Origin: Lentilactobacillus dabitei
Lineage (GTDB): Bacteria > Bacillota > Bacilli > Lactobacillales > Lactobacillaceae
Reading direction: 5' to 3'
Length of the DNA stretch: 32,623 nt
Assembly: GCF_019061365.1 (NCBI RefSeq)
Contig: NZ_JAHPPD010000023.1
Location: forward strand, 1-32,623
Below the pieces are notes generated by a model. The model was given only the letters and a program-made list of their open reading frames with translations. It searched no databases and had not been told where the DNA came from. Within the stretch, counting starts at the first letter, position 1, and the number at the start of each line of letters is the position of its first letter. Made by a program: the position numbers and the translations under genes. Below are positions 25,466 to 32,623 of the stretch, in pieces.

Positions 25466-25544
25466 TATGATATCCAAACGATTTTTTATACTAATATTAA
25501 CAGCAAATAATTAATCACTCGCTAAGCAAGTGGAGGAGTCTAAT

Positions 25545-26483
25545 ATGGCTAAACAATTTTTGTCAATTTCGTGTCTGCCAACCCCAACTTATATTCAGAG
25601 TGGGCATGTCATTTTCAAACCAGGTGAACGTCACCCTAATCGTAGAAATTTTCAATTCTTCGTCATGATGTTTATGCAACGTGGAGCCCTATACATTGCC
25701 GAAGATGACAATCAGTATACCGTTCGTGCTGGTGAAATGTTTATTTTACAACCTCAGCATCATCATTATTCATGGAAACCAATCGATGAAACAACGGAAT
25801 ATTATTGGATCCATTTTGCAACGGCTGGTAACTATGTTCAATCCAACGAACCCAAGCAGGTCCAGTCGTTAATTCCAGTCCCCGCAATTCACTACTACAC
25901 TTCAATGGTAACGTTGTTTCTCCAAAAACAGCAGCCCATTCCTAATGAAGCAACTATTTTTTCAATGATTGAAAAAATCTTTACCAATAGTCGCAAATCC
26001 AACGAGAATCACTCGGACACCACTCAAAACTCAATTGAATTCTGGAAAGCGCAACAGCTTTTCATTGATTTACTGCAATTGATTCAGGTCCAGGCCCCTC
26101 AGGAATCGCCAACCGTTATGATTGCCAACAAAATTCAACGTTACATCGAAGATCATTATGATGAAAAGATCACTTACGAAGAACTTGGAAAGCAATTTCA
26201 TATCCACCCTAATTCTGTATCCATTTATATGAAGAAAACTTTCGGAATTACCCCTAATATGTTATTAACCAAATATCGGCTAGAAGAAGCCACCAAGTAC
26301 CTACTATTAACTTCGGACCAAATTAGTAAGATTGCCACTAGAGTTGGTTATCAAAACGTGTACTACTTCTCAATGGCCTTCAAAAAGCACTACGGTATGT
26401 CACCATCCCAGTACCGAAAGAAATACATCAGCTTGAAGCTTCACACAACAACGGAAAGTTCCCATGGCACCCAATTAATTTAA
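25545..26483 (+). CDS. AraC-family regulator of module B (AraC2)
   Basis: Regulator of 312 residues. N-terminal cupin-like AraC ligand domain (about 25-95; FFVMMFMQRGALYIAEDDNQ, YTVRAGEMFILQPQHHHYSW, YYWIHFAT) and C-terminal AraC HTH pair (about 205-305; ITYEELGKQFHIHPNSVSIY, then SKIATRVGYQNVYYFSMAFK). ATG 25545 is chosen for GGAGGAG 6 bases upstream; an in-frame GTG at 25530 overlaps that site. It is divergent from the GH146-type operon, which it probably controls. It is less similar to AraC1 and AraC3 than those two are to each other, lacking their IDP-type tail. Confidence 0.88.
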   Translation: MAKQFLSISCLPTPTYIQSGHVIFKPGERHPNRRNFQFFVMMFMQRGALYIAEDDNQYTVRAGEMFILQPQHHHYSWKPIDETTEYYWIHFATAGNYVQSNEPKQVQSLIPVPAIHYYTSMVTLFLQKQQPIPNEATIFSMIEKIFTNSRKSNENHSDTTQNSIEFWKAQQLFIDLLQLIQVQAPQESPTVMIANKIQRYIEDHYDEKITYEELGKQFHIHPNSVSIYMKKTFGITPNMLLTKYRLEEATKYLLLTSDQISKIATRVGYQNVYYFSMAFKKHYGMSPSQYRKKYISLKLHTTTESSHGTQLI

Positions 26484-26527
26484 AGCCTTTTTTCGTTGGG
26501 ATCGAAGACCGGCGCATCTATTAATTT

Positions 26528-26594
26528 CCAGTCGGTAATCATTCACTTAAATCGTCCTGACCACCTAAGATAAAAGCTGCGACAAGCGGCTAAC
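26528..26594. repeat. Partial copy of intergenic repeat family 2
   Basis: AGTCGG near 26530 and GCGACAAGCGGCTAACG at the end match the element at 32400-32488 (AGTCGG; ACGACAAACGGCTGATC) in the same order, with similar T/A-rich filler between. The CTGGGA/TCCCAG ends are missing. Like that copy, it is followed at once by a strong terminator hairpin. Confidence 0.45.
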
Positions 26595-26642
26595 GAAAAG
26601 GACCAACTATTCCAAAATCAGGAATAATTGGTCTTTTTCGTT
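26592..26642. terminator. Strong bidirectional terminator after AraC2
   Basis: 22-base arms (26592-26613 and 26621-26642) pair at 20 positions around the loop AAAATCA. The A/T-rich ends (GTCTTTTTCG on plus) support termination from both sides. Confidence 0.85.
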
Positions 26643-26738
26643 AAATTCTGAGGTCAAATCGATTTTCGCACCGGCAATTAATGAAGCACCGAGCAATTCT
26701 GTGGTTAATATACCTTAAGCCCATATTGAGAACTTTAA

Positions 26739-26951
26739 CTACCGATTAATGGCTTGCCAAACTTCCATTTGGCCCTCCGCTCGGTTCGCCCATGCATAAT
26801 AAGGAATTAACTTCATATTGGTTGGGGACCAAGTAATCTCATCAGTTAGATAAAGTTCATCTTCATTTTCTCGAGCCACTTGAACATCTTCGGTTTGAAG
26901 CACCCCAACCCCGTCTAATAATGATCCCTCATATTCATGATCGTTCTTTAT
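26739..26951 (-). pseudogene. 3' remnant of a GH127 gene
   Basis: The minus strand, ending at TAG 26739-26741, encodes about 70 residues including LLDGVGVLQTEDVQVA, MKLIPYYAWANRAEGQMEVW and AINR. These align with the C-terminus of the module A GH127 (LLSGVGVLTTDDVYRL, LTLIPYYAWANRDEKQMTVW). Upstream of it, in frame, is a TAA (26952-26954) and no further GH127 similarity. It is therefore a truncated relic of a second GH127 copy, downstream of AraC3. The bases 26955-27116 contain only a short unassigned coding-like tract (WMNDVDASLKYPNKVR on the minus strand, about 27020-27068). Confidence 0.85.
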
Positions 26952-27116
26952 TTACCAAAATGACACTCACAAAAGATCACGTTTGGTGCTTTATTTTGAC
27001 TTCTTCTAAGAGCTACCTGACTTTATTTGGGTATTTAAGTGAAGCATCCACGTCATTCATCCAGATATCCCTACGCCCTCATCAGTTTGTTTTTATAATA
27101 GCCAACATCTCATTTT

Positions 27117-28040
27117 TTAAAATAGCTTCTTTTCATCAATTCCCTTTTCCAGCACCGACACAATTTTACCGATGTCATAGCCAGGATCAATATCTGGGTT
27201 ATTCAGGAATGTGCTTGTAAACGTATTACGATATTTTGCCGGTGTTAAATTAGTATTCCTTTTAAAAATTCGAAAGAAATATTTGTAGTCGTTAAAATAG
27301 CTTTTCTCCGATATCTCTTGCACCGATAAGGTAGTCGTCAGTAATAGGTACTTGGCTTGATCGATTTTAAGTTTATTCAAATACTTCTTAACAGTTGAAC
27401 CCGTTACTTTTTTAAAGATAGCAGCCAGATAATTTTGGTTGATTTCAAAATGATCAGCGATGGTTCGAACCGTTAGTTCTTTATTGATATTTAGCCGGCT
27501 CCACTCCTTGATTTGCATTACTTTACTTTCATCAGTGGTATCAGATTGTACCTGATTCAAATAATCATTAGCAAGTTCAGTCACCAATAAAGTGGCCGCA
27601 TAATCCGCCGATGAGGCATGCCCTTGATGATGGGCAATGTCTAGTAATTGCGTTGCCAGGACCAAGCAGCGATCAGGTTCAGTCATTTGAAAAGATCTCG
27701 GTAGAATTGCTAAGTTCTCCGGAATAGGCTTGGTTGGCCCTTCTTTTGCAATATTAAGCGGTGCCTGATTGATAATATGGATCCAAAAGAAATCAGAAGA
27801 CACCGTTACCGGGGTACTCCCAAAAATTGTTTCAGTCGGAAAATTAATCAAGACTTTTCCAGCAGTTAAGTTAAATTTTTCGCTGCCAATTGCAAGCGGG
27901 ATATCCCCAGAGAGACCAATTAGAATCTCAGTATCAGATTTTCGAGTAGACACCTTATGGGTCCAACCCCGCTTAGTAATGAAGTGACCACACTCCACTA
28001 GTTTCATAGGATAACCCAACTGATAATAACCATATTCCAT
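27117..28040 (-). CDS. AraC-family regulator of module C (AraC3)
   Basis: Regulator of 307 residues: N-terminal ligand-binding domain (about 12-95; GWTHKVSTRKSDTEILIGLS, SDFFWIHIINQ) and C-terminal AraC DNA-binding domain (about 185-285; LTVRTIADHFEINQNYLAAI, then QEISEKSYFNDYKYFFRIFK). The tail NNPDIDPGYDIGKIVSVLEK resembles AraC1. ATG with AAAGGAGG. It is divergent from the DUF5695-GPH operon and probably controls it. Downstream on the same strand lies only the GH127 remnant, so it may once have headed a GH127 unit. Confidence 0.88.
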   Translation of the reverse strand: MEYGYYQLGYPMKLVECGHFITKRGWTHKVSTRKSDTEILIGLSGDIPLAIGSEKFNLTAGKVLINFPTETIFGSTPVTVSSDFFWIHIINQAPLNIAKEGPTKPIPENLAILPRSFQMTEPDRCLVLATQLLDIAHHQGHASSADYAATLLVTELANDYLNQVQSDTTDESKVMQIKEWSRLNINKELTVRTIADHFEINQNYLAAIFKKVTGSTVKKYLNKLKIDQAKYLLLTTTLSVQEISEKSYFNDYKYFFRIFKRNTNLTPAKYRNTFTSTFLNNPDIDPGYDIGKIVSVLEKGIDEKKLF

Positions 28041-28130
28041 CAGCTTTATCCTCCTTTATGATCTTCACTACTTCATCAACAAAGTGAAAAAAGATACTTT
28101 TTATACGAAAATGTGAGCTTTTATAAAAAG

Positions 28131-28170
28131 AACAAGCGCTTACAATTTAACTCGTAGGTGATCGCTTACA
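28131..28170 (-). promoter_or_regulatory. Two cre-like CcpA sites upstream of module C
   Basis: Minus-strand TGTAAGCGCTTGTT (28131-28144) and TGTAAGCGATCACC (28157-28170). The second matches the cre consensus at 13 of 14 positions. Both contain CGCTTACAA on the plus strand, spaced 26 bp apart. They lie in the 28041-28236 divergent region. Confidence 0.6.
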
Positions 28171-28172
28171 AG

Positions 28173-28192
28173 TTCATACTGACGAGTATGAA
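28173..28192. promoter_or_regulatory. Perfect 20-bp palindrome, candidate operator of module C
   Basis: TTCATACT / GACG / AGTATGAA, perfect 8-bp arms. It is 44 bases upstream of the DUF5695 start codon and directly beside the second cre-like site. It could bind AraC3 or another repressor. Confidence 0.5.
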
Positions 28193-28236
28193 TTGTACCA
28201 CAATATTCTCGGAACAAAGAATTGAGGAAAATTAAA

Positions 28237-30732
28237 ATGGCAAACCTAAAAATCGAAAGTTTTCAATCTAATTCCAATCTGTTAAAGACACTTGCAGCCC
28301 AAGATGAGAACCAAGAGTGGTTTGATTTTGCCACCAGTAAGGCCAAGGTCAACCGCTCCGGCTCGGATTACTACCAACTGGGTGATGTCCAGTTAGCCCT
28401 TCGGCCGGTCAACCAACAGCAGTGGTCATTTTACACAACAAAAGATGATCAAGATTTGACAACTGCCCCTCTCAAGATTGATCGTGATTGGATCGTAAAA
28501 AATGATAGCGTTTTATTCACTACTAGAATAACAAATTCAAGCAAAAATAACATTGAAGTTGGTGGCTTGGGCTTTGCAATGATCTTTAATCAAATCTTTA
28601 CGGATAACTCACTTGAGGAAAGCCATAACAATAGCTCGTTTGTTGACCCATATATCGGCCAGGATGCTGGCTATCTCCAAGTTGCACGGCTCAATGGTCG
28701 AAAGCCAACGTTACTAGTTGTTAATGGTGGTAACACACCATTTGAAGCTTACCGCCCCCTTAACGATGATAAAACCAAACGCGATGTTCACTTTGAAGGA
28801 TTTTATGAATGGACTGCGTTTTCCAAAGCCTACTTCGATACCAATTGGGATGGTAAGCGTCAGTGGAACACCCCCAGCTCATTTATCTTAAAAGCTGGTG
28901 AGGCTAAGACATTTACCTTAAAGTTCATTGATGTGACCACTCCAGATAAAATCGCCAATACATTAATCGAAAACAGCATTCCCAGTGTTGCCAGTCTGCC
29001 AGGTTATGTACTCCACGGCCAAGAACAAGCAGAATTAACAATTCACACCGATAAAGATATCGCTAGAATCCATGCCGACCCAGAAACTGCAATTAAGATT
29101 ACAAACGGCTCTTCTCACCATGCTTATCTGCTTAGCCGGCTACATGACTACTTTGGTCAAGCCCGCATTGTGATTGAATATTCCGATCATACAACCCAGA
29201 CCATTAATTATTATGTTACAGACGCGGCCGAACAATTAGTGCAGCAACTAGCAAGATTCCACGAAACTCACCAATGGCTTGCTGAACCGGATAAACACGG
29301 TCGCCAACACTCATTTGTCACCTATGATAATGAAACAAACCGCCAAGTACTGGACGAATTTCGATCATACATTTCAGGTGATTCCGATGAAGCCGGTGCC
29401 GGTCCCAATCTTCTAATGGCAATTAAGAACTTATATATGCCAAATAAAAACCAAGTCCACATGTTAGAACAATATGTTGATGATGTTCTTTGGGGGCACT
29501 TGCAAAACAAAGATTACAGCATTCGGGCCAGTTTGTATTATATGAACAACGACATCATGTACAGTTGGAATAAATCCCGCTCTGAAGAAACTTGGCGTGC
29601 TTATAACTATCCTCACCAAGCTACTATTTATTGGGTGATGTATCGACTTGCAAGAAATTATGATGGCCTAGTTACCAACCATGATTGGCAATGGTACCTA
29701 AACCAAGCCTATCAAACCGTCATGGCAATGCATCAATTCTGCGGCAAGGATGCGTTTCTTTACTTGGAACAATATGGCTTAATGGTTGGCAGTATTCATA
29801 AATCAATCCTTGAGGACTTAAAGAATGAAGCGTGGACTAAACAAGCCAATCACTTTGAATCATACATGAAATATCGCTATAACATTTGGGCAAACTTACA
29901 ATATCCATATGGTAGTGAAATGCCGTGGGACTCCACCGGTCAAGAAGAGGTTTATACCTGGTGTGATTATTTTGGTGACCAACCCAAAGCGGTCAAAACG
30001 GTTAACGCCATCTTAGCATGTACACCACTCATCCCTCACTGGGGCTATAACGGTGACGCTAGGAGATACTTTGATTCCTTCGTATATGGTAAACGAGAAA
30101 AAATAACCCGAGAATTTAACCATTACGGTTCAAGCCTCAACGCAATCCCCATTCTCGATAATTATAAATATCATGATTCAGCCAATTTATTTAAGCTGGA
30201 AGTTGGCTACGCTGCCTCAACCAGCGCTTTAAGTTCAATTGATCAGAAGGGCTTTGGCTCCATGGCCTTTCTAACTGATCCTGAATTCATGGAATTTGAA
30301 CCTTACACATCGGACTATGGCCAAGCTTTTTATGGCTATGCCCATGACGCAGGGCAGTATATATACCAACAATCCGCGACTCGTTGGCTTTCGTTTGGTG
30401 GCAATTTCAATACGAATAATAGCCAGATTATCTTTGAACCAACTGATGCATTTAGACACCGCATGTTTATCCACACTATCAATTTTGACGTGGAAATTGA
30501 TTCAGAAGTTGTCCCAATCAAATCAGCTGTCCTTGATCTTAGTGAGGGAATGCTGCAACTTCATTTTGCTAACTGCGACGTTGCTCCCAAAAACATCCGG
30601 GTTAAAACGTCAGCTAATCTGATTCCCACAAGCAGTGCCCAATCAATCCGTGGTGCATATGAATTTAGTCGTACTAGCGATGAAGTCACGTTTAGCATTG
30701 CAAATAAATCACCAAAAAACAACGTCAATTAA
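28237..30732 (+). CDS. DUF5695 putative (alpha/alpha)6 glycosidase of module C
   Basis: Protein of 831 residues with no signal peptide. It matches my memory of DUF5695 proteins, large uncharacterised bacterial and fungal proteins with a six-hairpin glycosidase-like barrel. Landmarks: N-terminal beta region (about 1-250), a small beta domain (about 255-330), SGDSDEAGAGPNLLMAIKN (about 370-390), LWGHLQNKDYSIRASLYYM, YNYPHQATIYWVMYRLARNY (about 455-475), PYGSEMPWDSTGQEEVYTWC (about 555-575) and HYGSSLNAIPIL (about 625-637). The Glu pair in GQEEVY is the best candidate catalytic acid. ATG 28237 follows GAGGAAA; TTG 28222 is in frame but less likely. It is operonic with the GPH transporter 36 bases downstream. 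Substrate unknown; an arabinose-containing glycoside is inferred from the neighbours. Confidence 0.8.
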   Translation: MANLKIESFQSNSNLLKTLAAQDENQEWFDFATSKAKVNRSGSDYYQLGDVQLALRPVNQQQWSFYTTKDDQDLTTAPLKIDRDWIVKNDSVLFTTRITNSSKNNIEVGGLGFAMIFNQIFTDNSLEESHNNSSFVDPYIGQDAGYLQVARLNGRKPTLLVVNGGNTPFEAYRPLNDDKTKRDVHFEGFYEWTAFSKAYFDTNWDGKRQWNTPSSFILKAGEAKTFTLKFIDVTTPDKIANTLIENSIPSVASLPGYVLHGQEQAELTIHTDKDIARIHADPETAIKITNGSSHHAYLLSRLHDYFGQARIVIEYSDHTTQTINYYVTDAAEQLVQQLARFHETHQWLAEPDKHGRQHSFVTYDNETNRQVLDEFRSYISGDSDEAGAGPNLLMAIKNLYMPNKNQVHMLEQYVDDVLWGHLQNKDYSIRASLYYMNNDIMYSWNKSRSEETWRAYNYPHQATIYWVMYRLARNYDGLVTNHDWQWYLNQAYQTVMAMHQFCGKDAFLYLEQYGLMVGSIHKSILEDLKNEAWTKQANHFESYMKYRYNIWANLQYPYGSEMPWDSTGQEEVYTWCDYFGDQPKAVKTVNAILACTPLIPHWGYNGDARRYFDSFVYGKREKITREFNHYGSSLNAIPILDNYKYHDSANLFKLEVGYAASTSALSSIDQKGFGSMAFLTDPEFMEFEPYTSDYGQAFYGYAHDAGQYIYQQSATRWLSFGGNFNTNNSQIIFEPTDAFRHRMFIHTINFDVEIDSEVVPIKSAVLDLSEGMLQLHFANCDVAPKNIRVKTSANLIPTSSAQSIRGAYEFSRTSDEVTFSIANKSPKNNVN

Positions 30733-30768
30733 TGAAATTGGTTTCTAAATAATTAGGGAAGTGGAAAC

Positions 30769-32343
30769 ATGCAAAAAACAAATGAAATTCATGATGGTTG
30801 GAACGAATATCAAAGCAAAAAGATTTATACGCCCCGGGGTAAAATTGGTATTTTAAGATCAACCGGCTTTGGTATGTATGGCTTTATTGGCTCTGCAGTT
30901 GGTTTAATCTGCTATAATTATATTTCGTATTTTTATACCTATTTTTGTGGGTTAACCCCATTACAAGTGGCTTTTATGTTAATTTTCGGGCGGGTGTTAG
31001 CCTCTGGCGTTGCCCTTTGGATTGGTCATTTTTCAGATTCACTATATAAGTTTAAATTCGGTCGCAAGTACGGCCGGCGACATTTCTTCATCCTAATGAC
31101 CATTCCTTTCTTTGTATACGCGACACTGATTCCCATTAGCGGATTAAACTTCTGGTATTATTTTATTACCTACTCAGTCTTACTAGCGTTTTTCAACACA
31201 ATCCATTTACCATGGACAACGTTACCCTCAGAAATGACGGATTCGTTTAAAGTAAGAACCATCATGGGAACCGTCCGCAGTGTCGTTGCTGCTTTGCTCA
31301 ATACGATTGCTGCTTTCGTTGTGGCTCAGATCTTGAATAACTGGCCCAAAAACGATCCCAAGATTTACCTGTATCTCCAGATTGGCCTTTCAGCAGTCGG
31401 AATTATCTTTGCTCTGATTACTTACTACACTACTTGGGAACACTTTGTTACTAAGAACGAAGCTGCCCTCATGGAAGCAGAACACAATCAAGGGACTAAT
31501 ATTTCCGCCTCTCGCTGGACCAAGTTCAAAGAAACCGCCCATGATTACCTTTCAATTTTCAAAATTAAAAGTTTTAGAAAACACTTATTCATTGATGGTG
31601 CTGATCAAATGGCCGGAAACTTAGGCGGCCTGATATTAACGTATTTCATCGTTAATGTATTAGGATTAAATGCGTCAGTAACCGCCTACCTGTCATCACT
31701 AAGTACTTTTGTTGGTATTTTCGTAATGATTGCAGCTGGCTACGTGATTAATAAGTATGCACCAAGATATATGTACGGTGTTGCCTATGGAATGGCCATG
31801 ATATCCTGTGTTGGTTTTGGCCTGCTTGGCTTTATTAAACCAGATCATATGGTAATGTGGTTATTAATCGTTCAAACCTTCTCAATCTTTGGCGGTCAGT
31901 TATATGGATTCATCCCCGGAACAGTCTTTCCATCCTTACCCGTCTTAGATACTTTACTTACAGGTCAAAATCGAGCCGGAACCTTTTCATCGCTCGCGGG
32001 CTTATTTGAACAAGGCGGTTTTGTAATCACCAATATTCTTGGTGAAGAAATCCTTCAGTTGGCTGGGTTCAAGAGTAGTACTACTGGTGCTGTGAATCAG
32101 TCACCAACTGTTCAATTAACTTTAACGCTCATGATTAGTGTTGGAGTAGGATTCTTCTTCTTAATTGCTTTATACAATGGTCTTTCATTCAGAGCGGATA
32201 AATCGAAGTTGGATTTGATTAGTGCGGAAGTGACTCGCCTAAAATCTGGTGGCAAAATGTCCGAAGCCTCAAGCAAAGTCAAATCGGTTACAAAAGAATT
32301 AACCGGTGAAGATTACGATTCAATCACTGTTTGGGACAAATAA
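30769..32343 (+). CDS. GPH-family sugar:cation symporter of module C
   Basis: Intact transporter of 524 residues with about 12 hydrophobic segments, glycoside-pentoside-hexuronide family. It imports a sugar with H+ or Na+. Seen: GRVLASGVALWIGHFSDSLY followed by the Arg/Lys-rich cytoplasmic loop FKFGRKYGRRHFFIL (family signature loop 2-3), HLPWTTLPSEMT, and a hydrophilic C-terminal tail (about 475-524). It lacks the PTS IIA-like tail of LacS. It differs clearly from the module B GPH (longer, divergent), so it is not a recent duplicate. ATG with GGGAAGTGG. The likely cargo is the oligosaccharide or disaccharide handled by the island enzymes. Confidence 0.88.
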   Translation: MQKTNEIHDGWNEYQSKKIYTPRGKIGILRSTGFGMYGFIGSAVGLICYNYISYFYTYFCGLTPLQVAFMLIFGRVLASGVALWIGHFSDSLYKFKFGRKYGRRHFFILMTIPFFVYATLIPISGLNFWYYFITYSVLLAFFNTIHLPWTTLPSEMTDSFKVRTIMGTVRSVVAALLNTIAAFVVAQILNNWPKNDPKIYLYLQIGLSAVGIIFALITYYTTWEHFVTKNEAALMEAEHNQGTNISASRWTKFKETAHDYLSIFKIKSFRKHLFIDGADQMAGNLGGLILTYFIVNVLGLNASVTAYLSSLSTFVGIFVMIAAGYVINKYAPRYMYGVAYGMAMISCVGFGLLGFIKPDHMVMWLLIVQTFSIFGGQLYGFIPGTVFPSLPVLDTLLTGQNRAGTFSSLAGLFEQGGFVITNILGEEILQLAGFKSSTTGAVNQSPTVQLTLTLMISVGVGFFFLIALYNGLSFRADKSKLDLISAEVTRLKSGGKMSEASSKVKSVTKELTGEDYDSITVWDK

Positions 32344-32399
32344 TTAGGAACTTGATTCAAACAAAGCCGAACAGTAACTCCTAATTTGCTATTAAGGGG

Positions 32400-32488
32400 C
32401 TGGGACATTAGTCGGCAAAGTGTTTATAGATGTAACTTAGCTTTCCCTGCTTATATTGATAAAACTTACGACAAACGGCTGATCCCAG
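32400..32488. repeat. Intergenic repeat family 2, with inverted ends
   Basis: Starts CTGGGACATTAGTCG and ends CGGCTGATCCCAG, giving imperfect terminal pairing (CTGGGA/TCCCAG) around A/T-rich filler. A partial copy stands at 26528-26594. Just before it, AATTAGGA (32342-32349) and TCCTAATT (32379-32386) could form a weak hairpin directly after the transporter stop. Confidence 0.5.
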
Positions 32489-32503
32489 AATTTAAGCCAA
32501 AAA

Positions 32504-32541
32504 AGTAATGCATTCCAAAACCAGAATGCATTACTTTTTTT
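32504..32541 (+). terminator. Terminator of the module C operon
   Basis: Perfect 12-bp stem AGTAATGCATTC (32504-32515) / GAATGCATTACT (32524-32535), 8-base loop, then a T-run to 32541. An A-run precedes it, so it may also act on the transposase transcript from the right. Confidence 0.88.
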
Positions 32542-32552
32542 CACTTGAATTG

Positions 32553-32623
32553 TCAAATTAAGTGCAACACTACATTAAAGAATATTTCATAAGGCGTTTT
32601 CCATCCGAGACATTTACGGGGAC
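32553..32623 (-). mobile_element. 3' end of an IS30-family transposase gene, cut by the window edge
   Basis: The minus strand from the window edge encodes PRKCLGWKTPYEIFFNVVLH, LI and stop (TGA at 32553-32555). This is the typical C-terminus of IS30-type DDE transposases of lactobacilli (the K-x-L-G-W-x-T-P-x-E signature that lies after the catalytic Glu). Only 23 codons are inside the window, so the state of the rest and the exact terminal inverted repeat cannot be judged. Confidence 0.85.

Noticed and set aside
26921-27220. 99-codon plus-strand reading frame between AraC2 and AraC3
   Set aside because: It runs antisense over the AraC3 3' end and the relic region, lacks a ribosome site and has no recognisable motif.
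32342-32386. AATTAGGA/TCCTAATT hairpin as the main terminator of module C
   Set aside because: Long loop and no T-run; the perfect stem with T-run at 32504-32541 is far better.

Overview
The window looks like chromosomal DNA from a low-to-middle GC lactic acid bacterium of the family Lactobacillaceae. A heterofermentative Lentilactobacillus-type species is my best guess, inferred only from gene content and style. Supporting signs are DegV with a DUF1836 partner, lemA-htpX, two tRNA-sensing T-box leaders, pyruvate oxidase with a cre-like site, several cre-like sites at sugar genes, strong AGGAGG ribosome binding sites, several TTG or GTG starts, GPH-family sugar transporters and an IS30-type transposase end.

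Positions 1-15400 are mostly housekeeping and amino-acid or redox metabolism. The minus strand carries degV-DUF1836, a DUF6933-type protein, a small secreted Lys/Thr/Ala-rich protein, pyruvate oxidase with two in-frame stop codons, and a membrane-anchored alpha/beta hydrolase. On the plus strand is prephenate dehydratase. It meets tail-to-tail, with a 13-base overlap, a ketopantoate-reductase-family gene driven by a T-box whose specifier reads best as GTA (Val). Next come a Met T-box (specifier ATG) with metC, lemA-htpX, and NADP-type gdhA. A decayed pair follows, a maltose-acetyltransferase-like gene and an SDR. They are convergent, and each sits behind a promoter with the unusual 19-bp spacer typical of MerR-family control.

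Positions 15600-32350 form a carbohydrate-utilisation island built from three similar modules, each with an AraC-family regulator divergent from enzyme or transporter genes and cre-like sites between them. Module A is AraC1 with a GH127 beta-L-arabinofuranosidase. Module B is AraC2 with a GH146/DUF1680-type enzyme, a DUF5695-like large protein and a GPH transporter broken by one in-frame TGA. Module C is AraC3 with a DUF5695 protein and an intact GPH transporter; a GH127 3' remnant lies beyond AraC3. None of the enzymes shows a signal peptide. The simplest reading is import of beta-L-arabinofuranosyl-containing oligosaccharides, such as those from plant hydroxyproline-rich glycoproteins, followed by cytoplasmic cleavage. 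The two DUF5695-type proteins are the best candidates for an undescribed enzyme activity.

Two families of imperfect palindromic intergenic repeats recur in the window. One sits inside the leader of the Val T-box transcript. Pyruvate oxidase, the acetyltransferase and the module B transporter carry four in-frame nonsense codons in total, each explicable by a single G:C to A:T transition. This is either recent decay or a sequencing/assembly issue. The window ends inside an IS30-family transposase gene.
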